A stretch of 64,000 nt of DNA, taken from Isoetes taiwanensis (taxonomy: Eukaryota; Streptophyta; Lycopodiopsida; Isoetales; Isoetaceae). The translations under genes were made by a program, and so were the position numbers. The DNA lies in the NCBI GenBank assembly GCA_021234155.1, contig JAJEKV010000002.1, positions 40,907,841-40,971,840 of the forward strand, read 5' to 3'. Under the pieces are notes generated by a model. It saw nothing but the letters and a program-made list of their open reading frames with translations. It had not been told where the DNA came from and did no database searches. Shown here piece after piece: positions 1 through 11,838 of this stretch (its first letter is position 1; every line of letters begins with the position of its first letter).

Positions 1-2
1 CA

Positions 3-299
3 AGTAAGATAGCCACAGGTGCAGTGCTCATGCAAGAAGAGCGGGTAATAGCATATGATTCCAGAAAGATGAACGATGCCGAAACGCGTTACCCGACGCA
101 CGATCAGGAATTGCCCGCAGTTGTCAGGGCGTTGAGAATTTGGAGGCATTACCTCTTAGGGAGGAAGTTCCAGTTGGACACGGATCATCAGAGCCTCCAA
201 TATGTATTCACGCAACCACATCTCAATCTGAGGCAGCGAAGATGGATGGAGTTTTTCGAAGAGTATGACTCTACAAGCCCGGGAAGCTTAATGTGGTAG
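3..299 (+). pseudogene. Ty3/gypsy pol fragment: RNase H region of the host element
   Basis: This is the left-truncated end of a retrotransposon polyprotein; the reverse transcriptase lies left of the window. The reading frame shows typical Ty3/gypsy RNase H signatures: AYDSRKMNDAETRY, a DQELPAVVRAL helix, WRHYLLGRKF and the DTDHQSL motif, followed by RQRRWMEFFEEYD. The expected run-on into the linker (KPG, LNVVADALSRHPL) is in another frame, so a small deletion near 270-285 breaks the polyprotein and the frame stops at 299. The piece continues into the integrase fragment at 293. It belongs to the same element as the integrase core at 20398 and the 3' LTR at 22343. The family call is from motifs seen directly; non-function is inferred from the frameshift and the later insertions. 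Confidence 0.85.
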
Positions 300-643
300 C
301 AGATGCACTTTCAAGGCATCCGCTGACAAGTAGAGTGTACTGCAACGCAATCTCGACGCTCTTCAGCGATTTCGGGAAAAAGGTCGAAGAAACCTTGCCA
401 ACAGATGTGGACTTCAAAGAAGTATGGGCAAGCTTGTGCAAGGAAGCGAGAACAGATAAGGAGAGGGAAACCTTCAAAAATTTTAAGAAAGAAGGTAACC
501 TTCTGTACCATAAGAACAAGTTGTGCGTGCCTGAATCATCTGGAGTAAGAAAGTTGATCCTCCACGACACCCACAACAGCCCAATAGCTGGCCACGCAGG
601 ATTCATGAAGACATACTTCAAAGTGCGTAGCAGCTACTATTGG
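285..643 (+). pseudogene. Ty3/gypsy pol fragment: linker and His half of the integrase zinc finger
   Basis: After the RNase H frameshift the frame reads VVADALSRHPL, the usual end of RNase H, then a linker and the start of integrase. The two histidines of the HHCC zinc-binding domain are visible in LHDTHNSPIAGHAG, followed by KTYFKVRSSYYW. The expected next motif, the PGM helix and the two cysteines, is missing here because a solo LTR is inserted directly after the YYW codons. The missing half reappears at 2249. The apparent frame to 829 is translation of the inserted LTR. The fragment is part of the host Ty3/gypsy element and cannot make a working integrase as it stands. Confidence 0.85.
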
Positions 644-2253
644 TGTAGTGGGGATTTGGTATCTGGAATGATGGAGTATTGTATTTTTTTGAAGATTCTA
701 ACCATTTTTCTTACATATTTACAGATAATCTATATATTTTTAGGGAAATTGGTATTTTTTGTGAAGAACCTGATAAGAAGCAGAGGCAACTTCGTAGCGG
801 CTATTATGTTTGAAGTAACAAGACCCTGATCATGAAGCAGCGGCAACTTGAATAGGATCAAGACTCAAAGGGACGCCAATGGCAGCTATGGAATTATGCA
901 AGGGAGCCGTATGAAGAAGCGTAAGATTACAAAAATTGAGTTGCAGTTGCATTTGAAGGTCTTGGAATGTATTAGTGGCGGTATTATGGTGGAGGTTTTC
1001 CTCGAAAACCCCTACGTGGGCGAGGTTTTTAGTCCTAGCTATAATACCATTACTATGCATTTCCGAGTTATATTAGTGAGATATGTTTGATACAAAATGT
1101 GTGACGAGATACCATGGCACAAAGTTGAGGAAAACAAAGATCATGTATTCAATTCACAAACTAAGGGTGTGGAATTAGATGCAATGATACGGGAAGATAT
1201 GACATGTTTATGAAGCAAGCAAACAGGAATCGGAATTGAAAGATCACAAAAGAGTGTTCTAAGCAAAGACTAATGAGGTGTGAAGATGAAGATGAGGAAG
1301 GCATTACACCAAGGATTGGATGATGTTACAAGAGGCAGACAGACATGAATAATGGGAAACAAATACAAACAAGGTGAGAAGTGCGGGCAGTACAATCAAG
1401 GTCGCATACCGTCTATCTAAGGGATACAAGTCATGGAATATGAAAGGAAATTAAATGTATTTGAAGAAAATTGATGACTAGGAGCTGATGTGGATGAAAG
1501 GAGGAGAAAAACCTAACGTAAGAGTTAAGGAGATGGGAGCGGGCAGGTCGTTTTGGAACAAGGGCTGCGATTACATGAAAGGAAGACATCGGGGGCATGG
1601 AAGGAGAGCACCAGAAGCAAGGAAATTTTACATGTATATCAGACCTAATTCCAATTGGGCAGCACATTCTATGCAAATTCAGCCTGTGGGTCATCATTAG
1701 CAGCCATAAATCAGAGTATGGAGCACTATAAATTCGTCCTTGTCTTCAATAACAAGTGGAAGCATGTGTTTCTGGCCAGAAATTTCTGATTTAGAGGACA
1801 ACACAATTTGCATTGATCAAGTAGGTATTTTAAATTGTTGTTTTTTCTGGAATTTCATTAAGTTCTGAGATGAAATGGATGTATTTGAAGGGCATTGTTC
1901 CTTACTATTATGAAGATTCATATGGACCAGTTGCTTTATCATTGTCTTATTGCTGATTTCCTTTGAATCATGCCTTGTTATATTGCTATTATTTTTGAAG
2001 ATTCAATGTTATAAAAGACAAGCTGAATTATGATGCTCATTTGTGATGGTTTACAAGTTGCAATTCCTCTTAACAAGCATTGTCAATCTGGAGTTTAGCA
2101 TGTTGCAAGTTGTATATCCATTATGAATTCTCTTGTTGTGAATGAAGTATATTATCTTGCTGCTGGTTATTGCCCTGGTTGTTTTACACTCATGCATCGC
2201 CGTGGAGCTCGGGGTTAGTTGTTTCTAGATTTTGTTGGACTCATTACAATTGG
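639..2253. mobile_element. Solo LTR with ATTGG target duplication
   Basis: The integrase reading frame is interrupted exactly between YYW and the WPGM motif. The insert starts TGTAGTGG at 644 and ends CATTACA at 2248, so it has the TG...CA ends of an LTR with short TGTA/TACA inverted termini. The 5-bp sequence ATTGG flanks it at 639-643 and 2249-2253. No primer site, polypurine tract or gag/pol frame is seen in the 1605 bp, and no second LTR copy lies in the window. A solo LTR left by recombination fits best. The orientation is not fixed by the sequence. It is unrelated by eye to the other LTRs here. Confidence 0.8.
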
Positions 2254-2363
2254 CCAGGAATGAAGAAGCAGGTAGCTCGCCACATCAAGGAATGTCAGCT
2301 ATGTCAGCAAACGAAGGCAGAACAGCTTCGAATTCCAGGTGCATTGGAACCATTAGCGGTGCC
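2249..2363 (+). pseudogene. Ty3/gypsy integrase: Cys half of the zinc finger
   Basis: This short piece continues the integrase after the solo LTR. It reads NWPGMKKQVARHI, then KECQLCQQTKAEQ, which gives the two cysteines that complete the HHCC finger begun at 560-610, then LEPLAVP. The frame is cut at 2363 by the left LTR of the large minus-strand element. The duplicated GTGCC sits at 2359-2363 and again at 20398-20402, where the coding sequence resumes as VPNVKWEVVSMDF. The frame call is direct; the join is established by the target duplication. Confidence 0.85.
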
Positions 2364-4442
2364 TGTGACGTCCCCTACTCATATACGGTGCCCGCACCGT
2401 ATACAAACAGGAGTTCATCCCCCATACCAGCTCCATACTGATACAGGGCCCTCCACGTATCACTGCAACCTTGATGAGTTCCAGTGGGAAGAATGAAGGG
2501 GTCATTTACCCTGTCTTCCTCAGGGCCTACCTAGCTGCAGAAGCGTAAACATACATGTCAGCAGGGAAAAAATTAAGGAACTGTTATATCCAAAGTGGTG
2601 AAATAGACTTGGCTAAAGTATGCCAAAAGTTGAGGTGAAAGCTTCTAAGGTTTAGCTAAACTTTTCAAATTTTGCCACCAGTACTTTCTTACATTTGGCT
2701 AAACTGTTATCTAAAAATTAGAAAATTTCTATCACTTGGTTATTTTGCACTAATTCAAGACCTAAATATAACCAACCATAATAGATATAAATGTTATAGA
2801 ATACATTGGCTAAAGTACGCCAAAATTTGACATAAAAGCTTCTACGTTTTGGCTAAACTTTCAAATTTTTACCACTTATACTTTCTTGCGGTTAGCTAAA
2901 GTCAGATAAAACGGAGGTGGTGCGTGAAATAGATTTGGCTAATATTTTCTTTTTTTTTTGGCCCAAAAAGGCATATAGTTTAGCCGATTTGTTTCAAAAA
3001 AAGACCAAAATTTCGCCATTTGGCTAAGATTAGCCACTATTTTTTTCCCTGCATGTCAGTATACAACATCAACATCACATAACCATCTCGAAGGATGGCT
3101 CATCACATATCTGCATAGACAAAGATCAGTACATCACATGGGGAATCCTACCCAAGGCTCAGACTCAAGGGGATGACTGACGGCTTGGGTCTCCAGAGGT
3201 CATTGCAGACAGAATTCATGGCAAATGGATTTGGCTGGCATAAGAACATGGCTTAGGGTTGTCCACTCCATCCGCCCCTCCTGTGCACACTTTGCAGAGT
3301 AGGTTGAAGAGTGTTGGGACCTGACTGTAGCCCGCCGGATGCATAGCCAAAGGGGCTATTCCTGGGTTGCATCTCCCCAGTTCCGTCGGGGCAGGTAGGG
3401 ATCACTCCCTCCAGAGATCTACATGCTGACTCAAGGTGACTAGAGGGCCACTGCCCTTATTCGACTTGAACCCAATGGAGAGTGACGCATCACTCCACGG
3501 GTGTCGAGCCCATGCCTTACCCACACTCAGTGGCAAGCCATTAGACCTAGTCCACAATGATCCCCGGTAGGCCTTACACACACCAGAGGGATCGTTCAAG
3601 AGTCAGAACACGAACCTCCTTATAAGCCAGTCTGGCCCCTTCACCCACAACCAGGTGTGGCTCTTGTACACAGGCCGAATTTACAGTGTGCTAAAGAGGC
3701 TAGCTAGGAGCATCAACTACCAGGCTTTAGGGTCTCTACCCCCCTTCCCAATACAATGAGTTCACAGAGATACATCATCATACACATCACAGAAGAACTA
3801 AAGAACAAGATCTAATCTATATCATAGGGTTAGGTTCTTTAGTTAGAGCTTGGTATCTAGAGATCTAGATGGCTGCTGCAATTTAATAGGCTAAACCTAC
3901 TGATTCAATGATTAGAAGACGATTTAGGCTATTAAATTGACCAAATACCTGGTCCTTGGCTCGCTCCTCCTGCCCTGAACTCGACCATCCTGCTGAACCG
4001 CTTGAATCAAGGAAAACTAATGGTGCAATTCGCTCAGACAGAGTCTGGGAGGCGGTTTTGACTCCTGGGGCAGCCAAAACAGAGCTCTAGAACCCTATGG
4101 ACGAAAATGGGCAAGTTAGGGTTTCTCCTACCTAAATAGGCAAGGGGTTAGGGCTAGGGTTTCCAATTATCCCTTTAGGCATGTGGGATAATTGGGAATG
4201 GCCCACTTGCCTTTAATGGCTAGGTGGCATAAATGTATCCACATGGAAAGGTGTGCACCTTAATAAATGTGCACATTGGTAAATGTGCACATTAATAAAT
4301 GCACACACTTTGCAAGTTGCCCCCTAGGGGCTACCCGCTTGGCTACACATCGGCGTACACGACGTCAGTCGGGGTGGCATGTATGCGTGACGAGGCAGTA
4401 CAGTATACGTCCTGGGACCGTATACTGTACTGGAACGTCACA
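2364..4442 (-). repeat. Left LTR (3' LTR) of the 18-kb element
   Basis: It starts TGTGACG and ends CGTCACA on the + strand, so the termini are inverted repeats. Without the 490-bp MITE and its 8-bp duplication it is about 1581 bp, against 1580 bp for the copy at 18818-20397; the two read nearly the same throughout. Palindromes built on a TATACGG/CCGTATA core lie near both ends (2382-2403 and 4398-4430). Confidence 0.9.
2554..3059. mobile_element. hAT-type MITE with 8-bp target duplication
   Basis: This insert is absent from the otherwise matching LTR at 18818. It begins CAGGGAAAAAAT (2562) and ends ATTTTTTTCCCTG (3051), giving inverted termini, and is flanked by CATGTCAG at 2554-2561 and 3052-3059. 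An 8-bp duplication with CAGGG termini is the hAT pattern. The 490-bp interior has no coding capacity and contains an internal duplication of a stretch with GGCTAAA/GCCAAAA subterminal motifs (about 2605-2700 and 2805-2900). Confidence 0.9.
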
Positions 4443-4460
4443 TTCTCCCCACCTTGAAAT
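4443..4460 (-). promoter_or_regulatory. Polypurine tract of the 18-kb element
   Basis: On the minus strand a run reading AAGGTGGGGAGAAT lies directly before the TGTGACG start of the 3' LTR. The same tract precedes the host 3' LTR at 22328-22342. It would prime plus-strand DNA synthesis. Confidence 0.8.
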
Positions 4461-4512
4461 GATGCTGTCCGCAGCATCGTAGGTCTCCCCACCTTGGAAT
4501 CTTCCTAACCTG

Positions 4513-5046
4513 CAATCAACTTGATGCATACAATATACTACTATAATACTTACACATTTATTAAGATTATCTTAAGGTAATATTTTTAAATCATTATTAC
4601 GCCATTACATTATCAAATAACTTGTCAATTCGTAACTTCTATTAAAACAAGGTACTTATTAGTCTCCGTTATTACAACATTTAGTTTATCACAATTTAAC
4701 ACTTTCATATACAATTATTATTTAAGGTACTCTTCATTCCTTGCAACACATTCCAACAAAATTTGTGTTGCAAGTCTTCGCACCTTAAAATCCTGCATTA
4801 ATTTTACAATATCTATAATTTAATTATTAGAATTACTCTAAGGTAATGTTTAAGACATTAATGTACTATTTCATTATCCAATTAACTTATCACTTCATAA
4901 CTTAATCCACGCAAGGTAATTATTAACCTTACTTAATACAACATTTAAGTTTATCAAAGTTTATCAATTTCATACAAAATTTACACTTCTAAGGTACTCT
5001 TCATCCCTTGCAACACATTATAACAAAATTTGTGTTGCAAGTCTTC
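4513..5046. repeat. Tandem duplication (267-bp unit) in the 3' region of the 18-kb element
   Basis: Two diverged units end in the same block, from GGTACTCTTCAT to GCAAGTCTTC, at 4779 and 5046. Each contains a CTTGCAACACA...TGTGTTGCAAG stem. The related host element has this block only once (about 22060-22110), so the duplication is specific to this copy or subfamily. Confidence 0.7.
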
Positions 5047-7852
5047 ATAGCTCGACCTCCTTGCCCTCCAGAGTGCTCTATTGGCTTGCAGGTCGACACT
5101 ACGTTAGTATCATTTTAATTATTAATCAAATTTTGGTTATATGGTGACCACCCCACCTATCTACATGAATGCATGGCTAATCTCCCGGCGTAGGAAGAGG
5201 ATGCTTCTTCCATCGTGGCCGTGGAGACAGCGCCCTATAATGCCTATATGCCGCTCATGCCTACACCTTTAGTTGCCCAACGTGGAGGATAGGTCCTTCC
5301 CGTATATGGGGCGTGAAGGACAGATTCCTATGGGGCTAGAGGTGCTTTTCCTATCAATGCATTCCTCAATGACCTCCTTTCTCTCGAGGTCGTCTACTTC
5401 CGTGGGACAGAAGTAGACTTTCTAACCTACCTTCCACTCATCCAAGCGGAAACGCGGTCATGCCTACATTGATATTACACCACGTCCTAGAGATCACCGT
5501 AGTGGTCCCATCATCGGTAAATACGCATGCAACCCATACCTGGCATAGGTTGCATGCGTAGATTAATCTTAACTACACATGAAATTAATCTAAACATAAA
5601 TCGACATGCCTGAGCCGATTTTTGCTGGCTCCTTTAATGCATGTGATTAACATAATTACCCTAAGGTAATATTTATGAATTAACATTATCATAGTATCGG
5701 ATACATTACTTCCGATAGTACAATTATGTTTACTCTAAGCTTTACAATATTTACGACTTTTAGATCGCGATTATTTAAACAATAACCCTGATTTAGACCT
5801 ATTGTATCATAGTAGATGTGCTTCTTATTCTCTTCCTTGGGTCTTGCATTACCCTTGGAAGTATATCCCTAAGATGCACTTAAGTATATCCGAATTCTAT
5901 TTTCTATTTATATTTATAAGGACCCCGAGGTCATATAGCTATCCTTGGAAGGAATTGCATCCTTGCGAAGGATTAATTAACATGCTACCTCACATTATCG
6001 TTGTTATTTAACTTATTTCCCTATGATACATATACATACAACAAATTCTATGCAGTTATTAGGATCTATATTTAACTTATCAACAAGACACATTAAAGCT
6101 TATAATACATGCACACGCCTTACCTAAGGCTAGAACACATCCACCCATTGAGCCGGCGTCGAGTGATTTGGAGATGACTTGGTCGTTGCATTGTTCCCAT
6201 AGTTTTGCTCCACTTCATTGGTGTAGTTAGCTACTACGTCAGTCTCGCACGTTGAAGGCCTCCTGAGCACTAAGGTATCTATCTATCTTACGCTCTATTC
6301 GCTTCGGCCATTGCCGGAGTGAACTCTATTCTACGGGTCAGTCAATTCGATGCAAGTGCGTTCAATCAAAAAAATTGAGCCCTCCCACTTTCTTCGAAAA
6401 GAAAATGGTCCTGCACCCCTTCAATGACGTTGTACACAACGTCATATCTATTCTCTCCCCTTAAGAGGTTATACGCTTCTTACTTAGCGCATTACTTTAC
6501 TAGCCTTAGCTAACATATATAACCATCTAAGATGGATGCACATATTATGTTATCATTTATTTCAATATAGTTATGGGTTACCTACTTAGTTAGAACGATT
6601 CTAAACCACAAGGTTTTGTCATGACGACAATTCCTTTTGTCTCAAAAGACTATTTAATTACTATAACTCTTATTTTAGATGTACTTTACATGTATTATTC
6701 TTTTATATTCTAGAGATTCCCCCTTTCTTAGTTATTTAAACTCTTGGAATATTCCTACCAATCGAATTGATGCCATCGTAACAAGTTGGCCGGACTTGTT
6801 AGATTACTTCTTTTCTTTCGGTTGGATTATTCTTTGGAGGTACTAGATTTATACATGGTCAACAATTATCCTAGCAATGATTCCTTCTTAGCGAGGTGAT
6901 CAATCTCACCAAGTGGTTTCAATATGTTGGATGTCTGTTAACAATCGTGTATAATTTTAGTCACTCCTATGCATTTCCTTCCCACTCCTTGACGCTTAGC
7001 CCAATCTTGGGGCAATCCTTTCAACGAGAATATCTGAAAATGCCGTCTAATCCCAATATGGATGTTACCGTCCATACATTTAACCTACTAGGCCCCATGG
7101 CCTTAGATCCTTGAGCTTGCTAGAAGCGCATCCACTCGTTGCCTACTTGAAGTAGCAAGGTAACGTTCTTCCGAGTCGCTCGATACTTCAGTCTCCTTGA
7201 CGGTGGCTCCTCTTTGATGTAGAGGTTGACTTTGTTCGTTAGAAGCCTCTCATTGCTGGTAACTTTGATGGTGTAGTTGATCACTTGAATTCTTCCATGC
7301 CGCTTTTCAAAAGCCTGAAGGTGGCGCCGTTGAAAAAGATCTTTCATCTTGAACTTTTTGTCTTGGCAGCTAAAGGACGACTCTGTATCCGATATTGTTT
7401 CTTCGACTCCATCGACGTCTCATACGTCTAGTCCTCTTGTCGTTATCGTGTTGCCCGAAGAGTGTTGAGGATGTTGATGGCTTCACCCCTGCAAATTGCC
7501 TGACATCTCTTCCTTTGATCTGTTACGCTATGGGAGAGAAGGAATAACAAGGGAACTATATATGCAAAGCATATAACTTACATAATTACAATTAGTACTA
7601 GAGCTATTAGGTCCCCCTTGTGCCTCCCTTCGAGTTGCACACCTACTCCTTGGCAATGTCATCGGTGTTCCTCCCGGTGCAATGGTGTTGACGATCTATA
7701 TCCTCCTATTTGTACGTCAGTTCGTACTCCGGGGTAACTTGTTGATATACTTGGGCCCTCCGATGTTTGTCGGCTATGGCACAACACGCTTTGCATCACA
7801 TTCTAACTAAAGGTGTGCCGGTCGTTGATGCTTCGACATTTCGGTCGGGCGG
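5047..7852 (-). other. Interior of the 18-kb element, 3' part
   Basis: The stretch 5047-5560 is the reverse complement of the host element's 3' untranslated region (21540-22040), with moderate divergence. It includes the conserved CGCATGCAACC hairpin at 5524-5558. From about 5600 to 7850 no known domain is visible. One minus-strand frame at 7120-7347 (about 75 residues, rich in Lys and Arg, ending EWMRF) looks protein-like and is preceded upstream by an acidic TISDTESSFS segment, but I do not recognise it. Short stem-forming AT-rich stretches occur throughout. Confidence 0.6.
5524..5558 (-). ncRNA. Conserved hairpin in retrotransposon 3' region (copy in 18-kb element)
   Basis: CGCATGCAACC at the left pairs perfectly with GGTTGCATGCG at the right, with further pairing inside. 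The matching hairpin in the host element lies at 21552-21584, just after the pol stop. Stem sequence is kept while the loop differs (CCTGG against GAGG). A structural RNA role is inferred, not shown. Confidence 0.5.
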
Positions 7853-7858
7853 TAATTG

Positions 7859-10353
7859 TGTGACGAGCCTGCCGAGTTGACCCTCCGGGCAACTCGGGAT
7901 CTTGTCTGACTTACAACTAGATTTATGCACAGGTGAATTTAGGTGAAGAATTAAATCTTCCTTTGCAAATTAAATCCACAGTTTAGGCTCAACAAGCAAT
8001 CCTGGTTCAAGCATTCAACATATTCATAAGCTTTTATATTCCAAGTTCTAACTGAGCAAATCAATAGCTCAAATATTTACAATGTGTTATCAATATCCAT
8101 GTACAACAACATTGAGCAAATCAACAGAAACTGCTAGCTCTAGAATTCAAGCACAATTTCCGGCCACATTGCCCCCATCAACTTGGCCGCCACCTTGCGG
8201 CGTTCACTTTGCACATGCACTCACCGGGTTAGTCCTCGTGACTAAGTGGGGATCCCGTAGGCTATCTACTTGCATACATAGGAACACTCGACATCTTGGA
8301 TAACATACACATGAACAATTCCAAATATACAAGAGACTATGGTGCAGTGCTAGACAATGACAACAAAAGAAATATCATAAGAGTCCAGAGCAAAGAACAC
8401 AAAGCCAAAGTACCAAAACAACATAACAAAGCTCCGGGACAATGGGAAGCTCAGCCAGCCTACATGCAGCCCCACATTAGCGTAGAAAATGCCGCCAGCT
8501 CACATTCCGAGCCCGTTGGGAGTTGGTGGGTGAACCTCGTGATGGCAAGATACCCTTCCCGGCCCCACGCCCGGCGGAGGACCTCTTACCATGGAGTCAC
8601 AGGAGTTGACGTACAACCTCACCGGGAAGCTACGCCCGTGAGGAGGCCACGCCCGGTGTCACAGAGCATAGATACAAAGAGCACAGATGACATGAGAATG
8701 CCGGAGCTACCCAGGCCACCGAACCTGGAAGTCCGACCCCGGAGGTTCCAAGTACATAACATAATATCACAAGAACAACAGTGGAACAATGCAAAAACCA
8801 TAACATGTGTGTTCATTAAGAAATTTATTATAAATGTGCCTAGGTCATACTCTTAGCCTTCGTCGAGGTTGCCCATACAACCTAACCATGTCGAGGTAGC
8901 TAGATCGGTGATGAAAACCATAATGACAACTCAAATGTTGATGTAGCGTACTCAAACCATTACCCTGGGGGGATGTATCATTAACTCCACAATACGATTT
9001 ACTTTAAATTCCTTAGCTAGGCTTCTAATGTTTTATAATTAAAATACCAATATCATAGCTAGGAAATTATTCAGCACCAATAATGTGGAGTACCCACTTT
9101 CTGCAGTTCCAACTTAAAAAGCCTTATGGCCTCATAACTACAACTATCTGTAATACCTGACAACTGGTCATGCACCCAGGCTCCATCTTCGCATCAAAAG
9201 TTCCACCAACTCATTAGCCTTGGAATTAATAACCTTATAATTCGTAATTCGTTGATTAAGTATATTCAACCATTAGCAGCAATGTATGTTCTTACTAGTG
9301 ATTATTCCGCACAACTCTTCATACCCCTGTCTCCTGTGCGGGTGCTTGTACTGGCTCAATTCACATTCAACCCAATTCCCTCATGGTGTTAATTACCTTT
9401 ATGTTTTGACATGCAATTAAATATTTAATTGACCCCAAAAACCAACAAGATAACAAATCCAAAAACAAAGCAACAAAAAGGCAAAAACCTGGACGTTGAA
9501 GTCCGGCACCAACCAGCTCTGATAGCCATCGATTTGGATCGATTTAGGTTTATTGGTGGCCGAAATTCTTTGATCTGGTCCTAGCTCTGTATTCCAGAGA
9601 CTTCCGTGTGGTTTCGAGCGGTTTCAAAGCGGTTCCCGGGGCTGAAAATTTGCGGGGATGGCGTCTATTATCGATTCTAAATGCTACAATTCCTCCTTTT
9701 ACTTCCAATTCCGACCCTTCTAACCCAAAACGGCCCATCCTAGACCCAATTAGCCTTTTTCGGCACTCCGAGTCTGCCACGATGCTCAGAGAACCTATCC
9801 GTGAAATCTCAATCCTCTTGATAATTACTATTTATTTCTTTCATGATCCAATCCAATCCCTCTTTGATTTGATTTAAATACATTTACCCAAAGATATGAA
9901 TCCCGAAGCCATACAAATCTTAAGGAGCAAAGGCTTAAATAATTAATTGACTCAGAGATAAAAAAGCTTATTCACTCCAGATCGTGAATAATTGTTCATT
10001 ACTTGTAACCCCAAAGCCTTCATGCTTGAACTCAAGCTGTAGCATATGAAATCTCAACAAATCAGTGAAAACCCCACCTTAAAAGGAAGAACGATTTGAT
10101 GCCGTTTATGCAAGCTCTTGCCTCCAGATAGCCTCCTCCGGCTCCTCTGCAACTCAAATCCTTTCTGGAGCTCCTCTATTGCAAAAACTCCTCACGTACC
10201 ACCAAAAGCCCTCTTCTATAAATTTTCCTTTTTATAGTTTTGCTTATGTGGATTTGCTTATGTGGATATATGCCATGCATATATCCCAATCTATTAGATA
10301 TATGCTTTATCTGCAGTACCAATGCTGCAGTCTTAGGGCCTAGGATCGTTACA
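7859..10353 (-). repeat. 3' LTR of the gag-only element
   Basis: 2495 bp, starting TGTGACGAGCC and ending CGTTACA on the + strand. It pairs with the 2502-bp copy at 11839-14340. Most of the length is identical, with differences gathered in a few short patches. A 186-codon frame at 8296-8856 also appears in the other LTR (12272-12835) but shows no known domain. Confidence 0.92.
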
Positions 10354-10366
10354 ATCTCCCCTTCTA
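10354..10366 (-). promoter_or_regulatory. Polypurine tract of the gag-only element
   Basis: The minus strand reads AGAAGGGGAGAT immediately upstream of the 3' LTR start (TGTAACGATCC). Placement and composition are those of a plus-strand primer. Confidence 0.8.
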
Positions 10367-10458
10367 AAATTCAACCCATGTCCTCATGGGTCGATCCTAG
10401 GAGCTGTCATGCTTATTGACAATTTGCACTAGCAATCGAAAGCAAGATACACAGACTG

Positions 10459-11732
10459 CTACAACAATGAAACAAAAGCAAAACCATCCTGAACCTTACC
10501 TGGAATCTGCACTACAGAAGCTCCTTGAGCTCCATCACGTGGAGCTTCGGCGGCGTACACAACCATTTGGTGTTGCGGAAGATCCATCACTGCGGCAGCT
10601 CTAGCTTCTCCACTCGGCTGCCTTCGCTCAATGATTCTATCATCTGTACCCCATCTTTCCTCAGGCTGACGCTCCCTTTGATTCGATCGAGGTTCTCCAC
10701 GGCCTCTGCCTCTACCAGCATTTGGATATCGATTGGATCGTTCTGGTCCCATGGCACTTCTATCTAGCTGTTGTGAATCCATGGGCATTGAGGAGCTACG
10801 TCCCTCAATACTGCCAAATACTGGGCAATTGTTTCTTGTGTGGCCTGTTGCCCTACAACGGAAACAACGCCCCTCTTCAAAGCACCGCTGCCTTTCCTCG
10901 TCAGTGAGCCGTGGGGGTAACTTACTACCCTCAATCTGGCTGTTACTTGCCCCGTTCCTCATATTGTTACTCTGAACCTCCACAGATTGGTTAGCAGATG
11001 GCTCCCCTCTAAATGATCGTCTTTGGCCATACGAGCTCCCAACTGGCCAAGAGGAAGGTGCCTGTCTCTTTCTTTGGGTTTCTAATGCAGCTTTCTCTGC
11101 CAAATCTGTTTCTCGGCTTTTGGCAATCCGAACAACCTCCTCAAGGTCCTTATAAGCAACTCCTGACATCGTACTCTTGATATCCACATGAAGGCCCTTT
11201 ACAAATCTAGAACACAACTTGACTTTATCCATAGCAGGACAATGAGGCTGCAACCTTCTAAACCTCTCATTATAATCTGCTACTGTGCCAGTCTGTACAC
11301 AATCGAAGAACTCGTTCATCTTCTCAACCTTGTACCCTGGAGGTGTGAAATGACCCTCAAAAGCGGTCTTAAAATCAGCCCAGGTAGCCTGTACTGGAGT
11401 CTTCCCCAGATCAATCAGGCATGTCTCCCACCAAACTCTTGCAAAGCCTCCTAACATTGCCTGAGCAAGCAAAGCCTTCACAGAATCCTGTGCTTTGATT
11501 AGATCGAAATAAAATTCTACCCCACGGAGCCAGGCATCAGCATCATCCCCTGACCTGTGAACACTTCTCTTTTGGTGTCCTTCAACACCTTATCAATGGC
11601 TTTCTCAGCCTCACTCTTCTGCTGCGATGCACTTTGCTGCAAGGCTTGCTGAATAGCTTGCAGGATACTAGTTACATCTGGAGCTCCATCGGCTCCGTCT
11701 CCCCCTGCACTACTAGCACCACCAGCATCCAT
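10459..11732 (-). pseudogene. Gag polyprotein of the gag-only element (one frameshift)
   Basis: The start is the ATG at 11732, followed by an acidic Gly/Ala-rich N-terminus (MDAGGASSAGGDGADGAP). Next come the gag capsid signatures DDADAWLRGVEFYF, ARVWWET, WADFKTAFEGHFTPP and YNERFRRL. A zinc knuckle CFRCRATGHTRNNC (CX2CX4HX4C) lies near two-thirds of the length, then an Arg/Gln/Ser-rich tail ending FAFVSLL. The first 71 codons and the remaining 340 are in different frames. The switch lies near 11550-11565 at a run of four G, so a 1-base indel (real or a sequencing error) is the only visible break; otherwise a protein of about 420 residues would be made. Family knowledge: Gag packages element RNA in virus-like particles. 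There is no protease or RT downstream. Confidence 0.9.
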
Positions 11733-11824
11733 GATCTCTTACTAGTCTGCACATAGACAATGGAAACATTAACAACCCACTTCAAGAGCATGAACCATTC
11801 TCAACTCCCACTAAGATCCAACAC

Positions 11825-11836
11825 GCTCTGATACCA
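11825..11836 (-). promoter_or_regulatory. Primer binding site, initiator tRNA-Met
   Basis: The minus strand reads TGGTATCAGAGC, the complement of the 3' end of plant initiator tRNA-Met, two bases from the 5' LTR. It fixes the element's orientation. Confidence 0.9.
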
Positions 11837-11838
11837 AT

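Noticed and set aside
3402-3599. Frames inside the 1.58-kb LTRs (for example 3402-3599, 19513-19713)
   Set aside because: They are short, differ between LTR copies, and have no known domains.
7120-7347. Element-encoded protein of known type at 7120-7347
   Set aside because: It reads like protein but matches no gag, pol or envelope motif, so it is only mentioned under the interior region.
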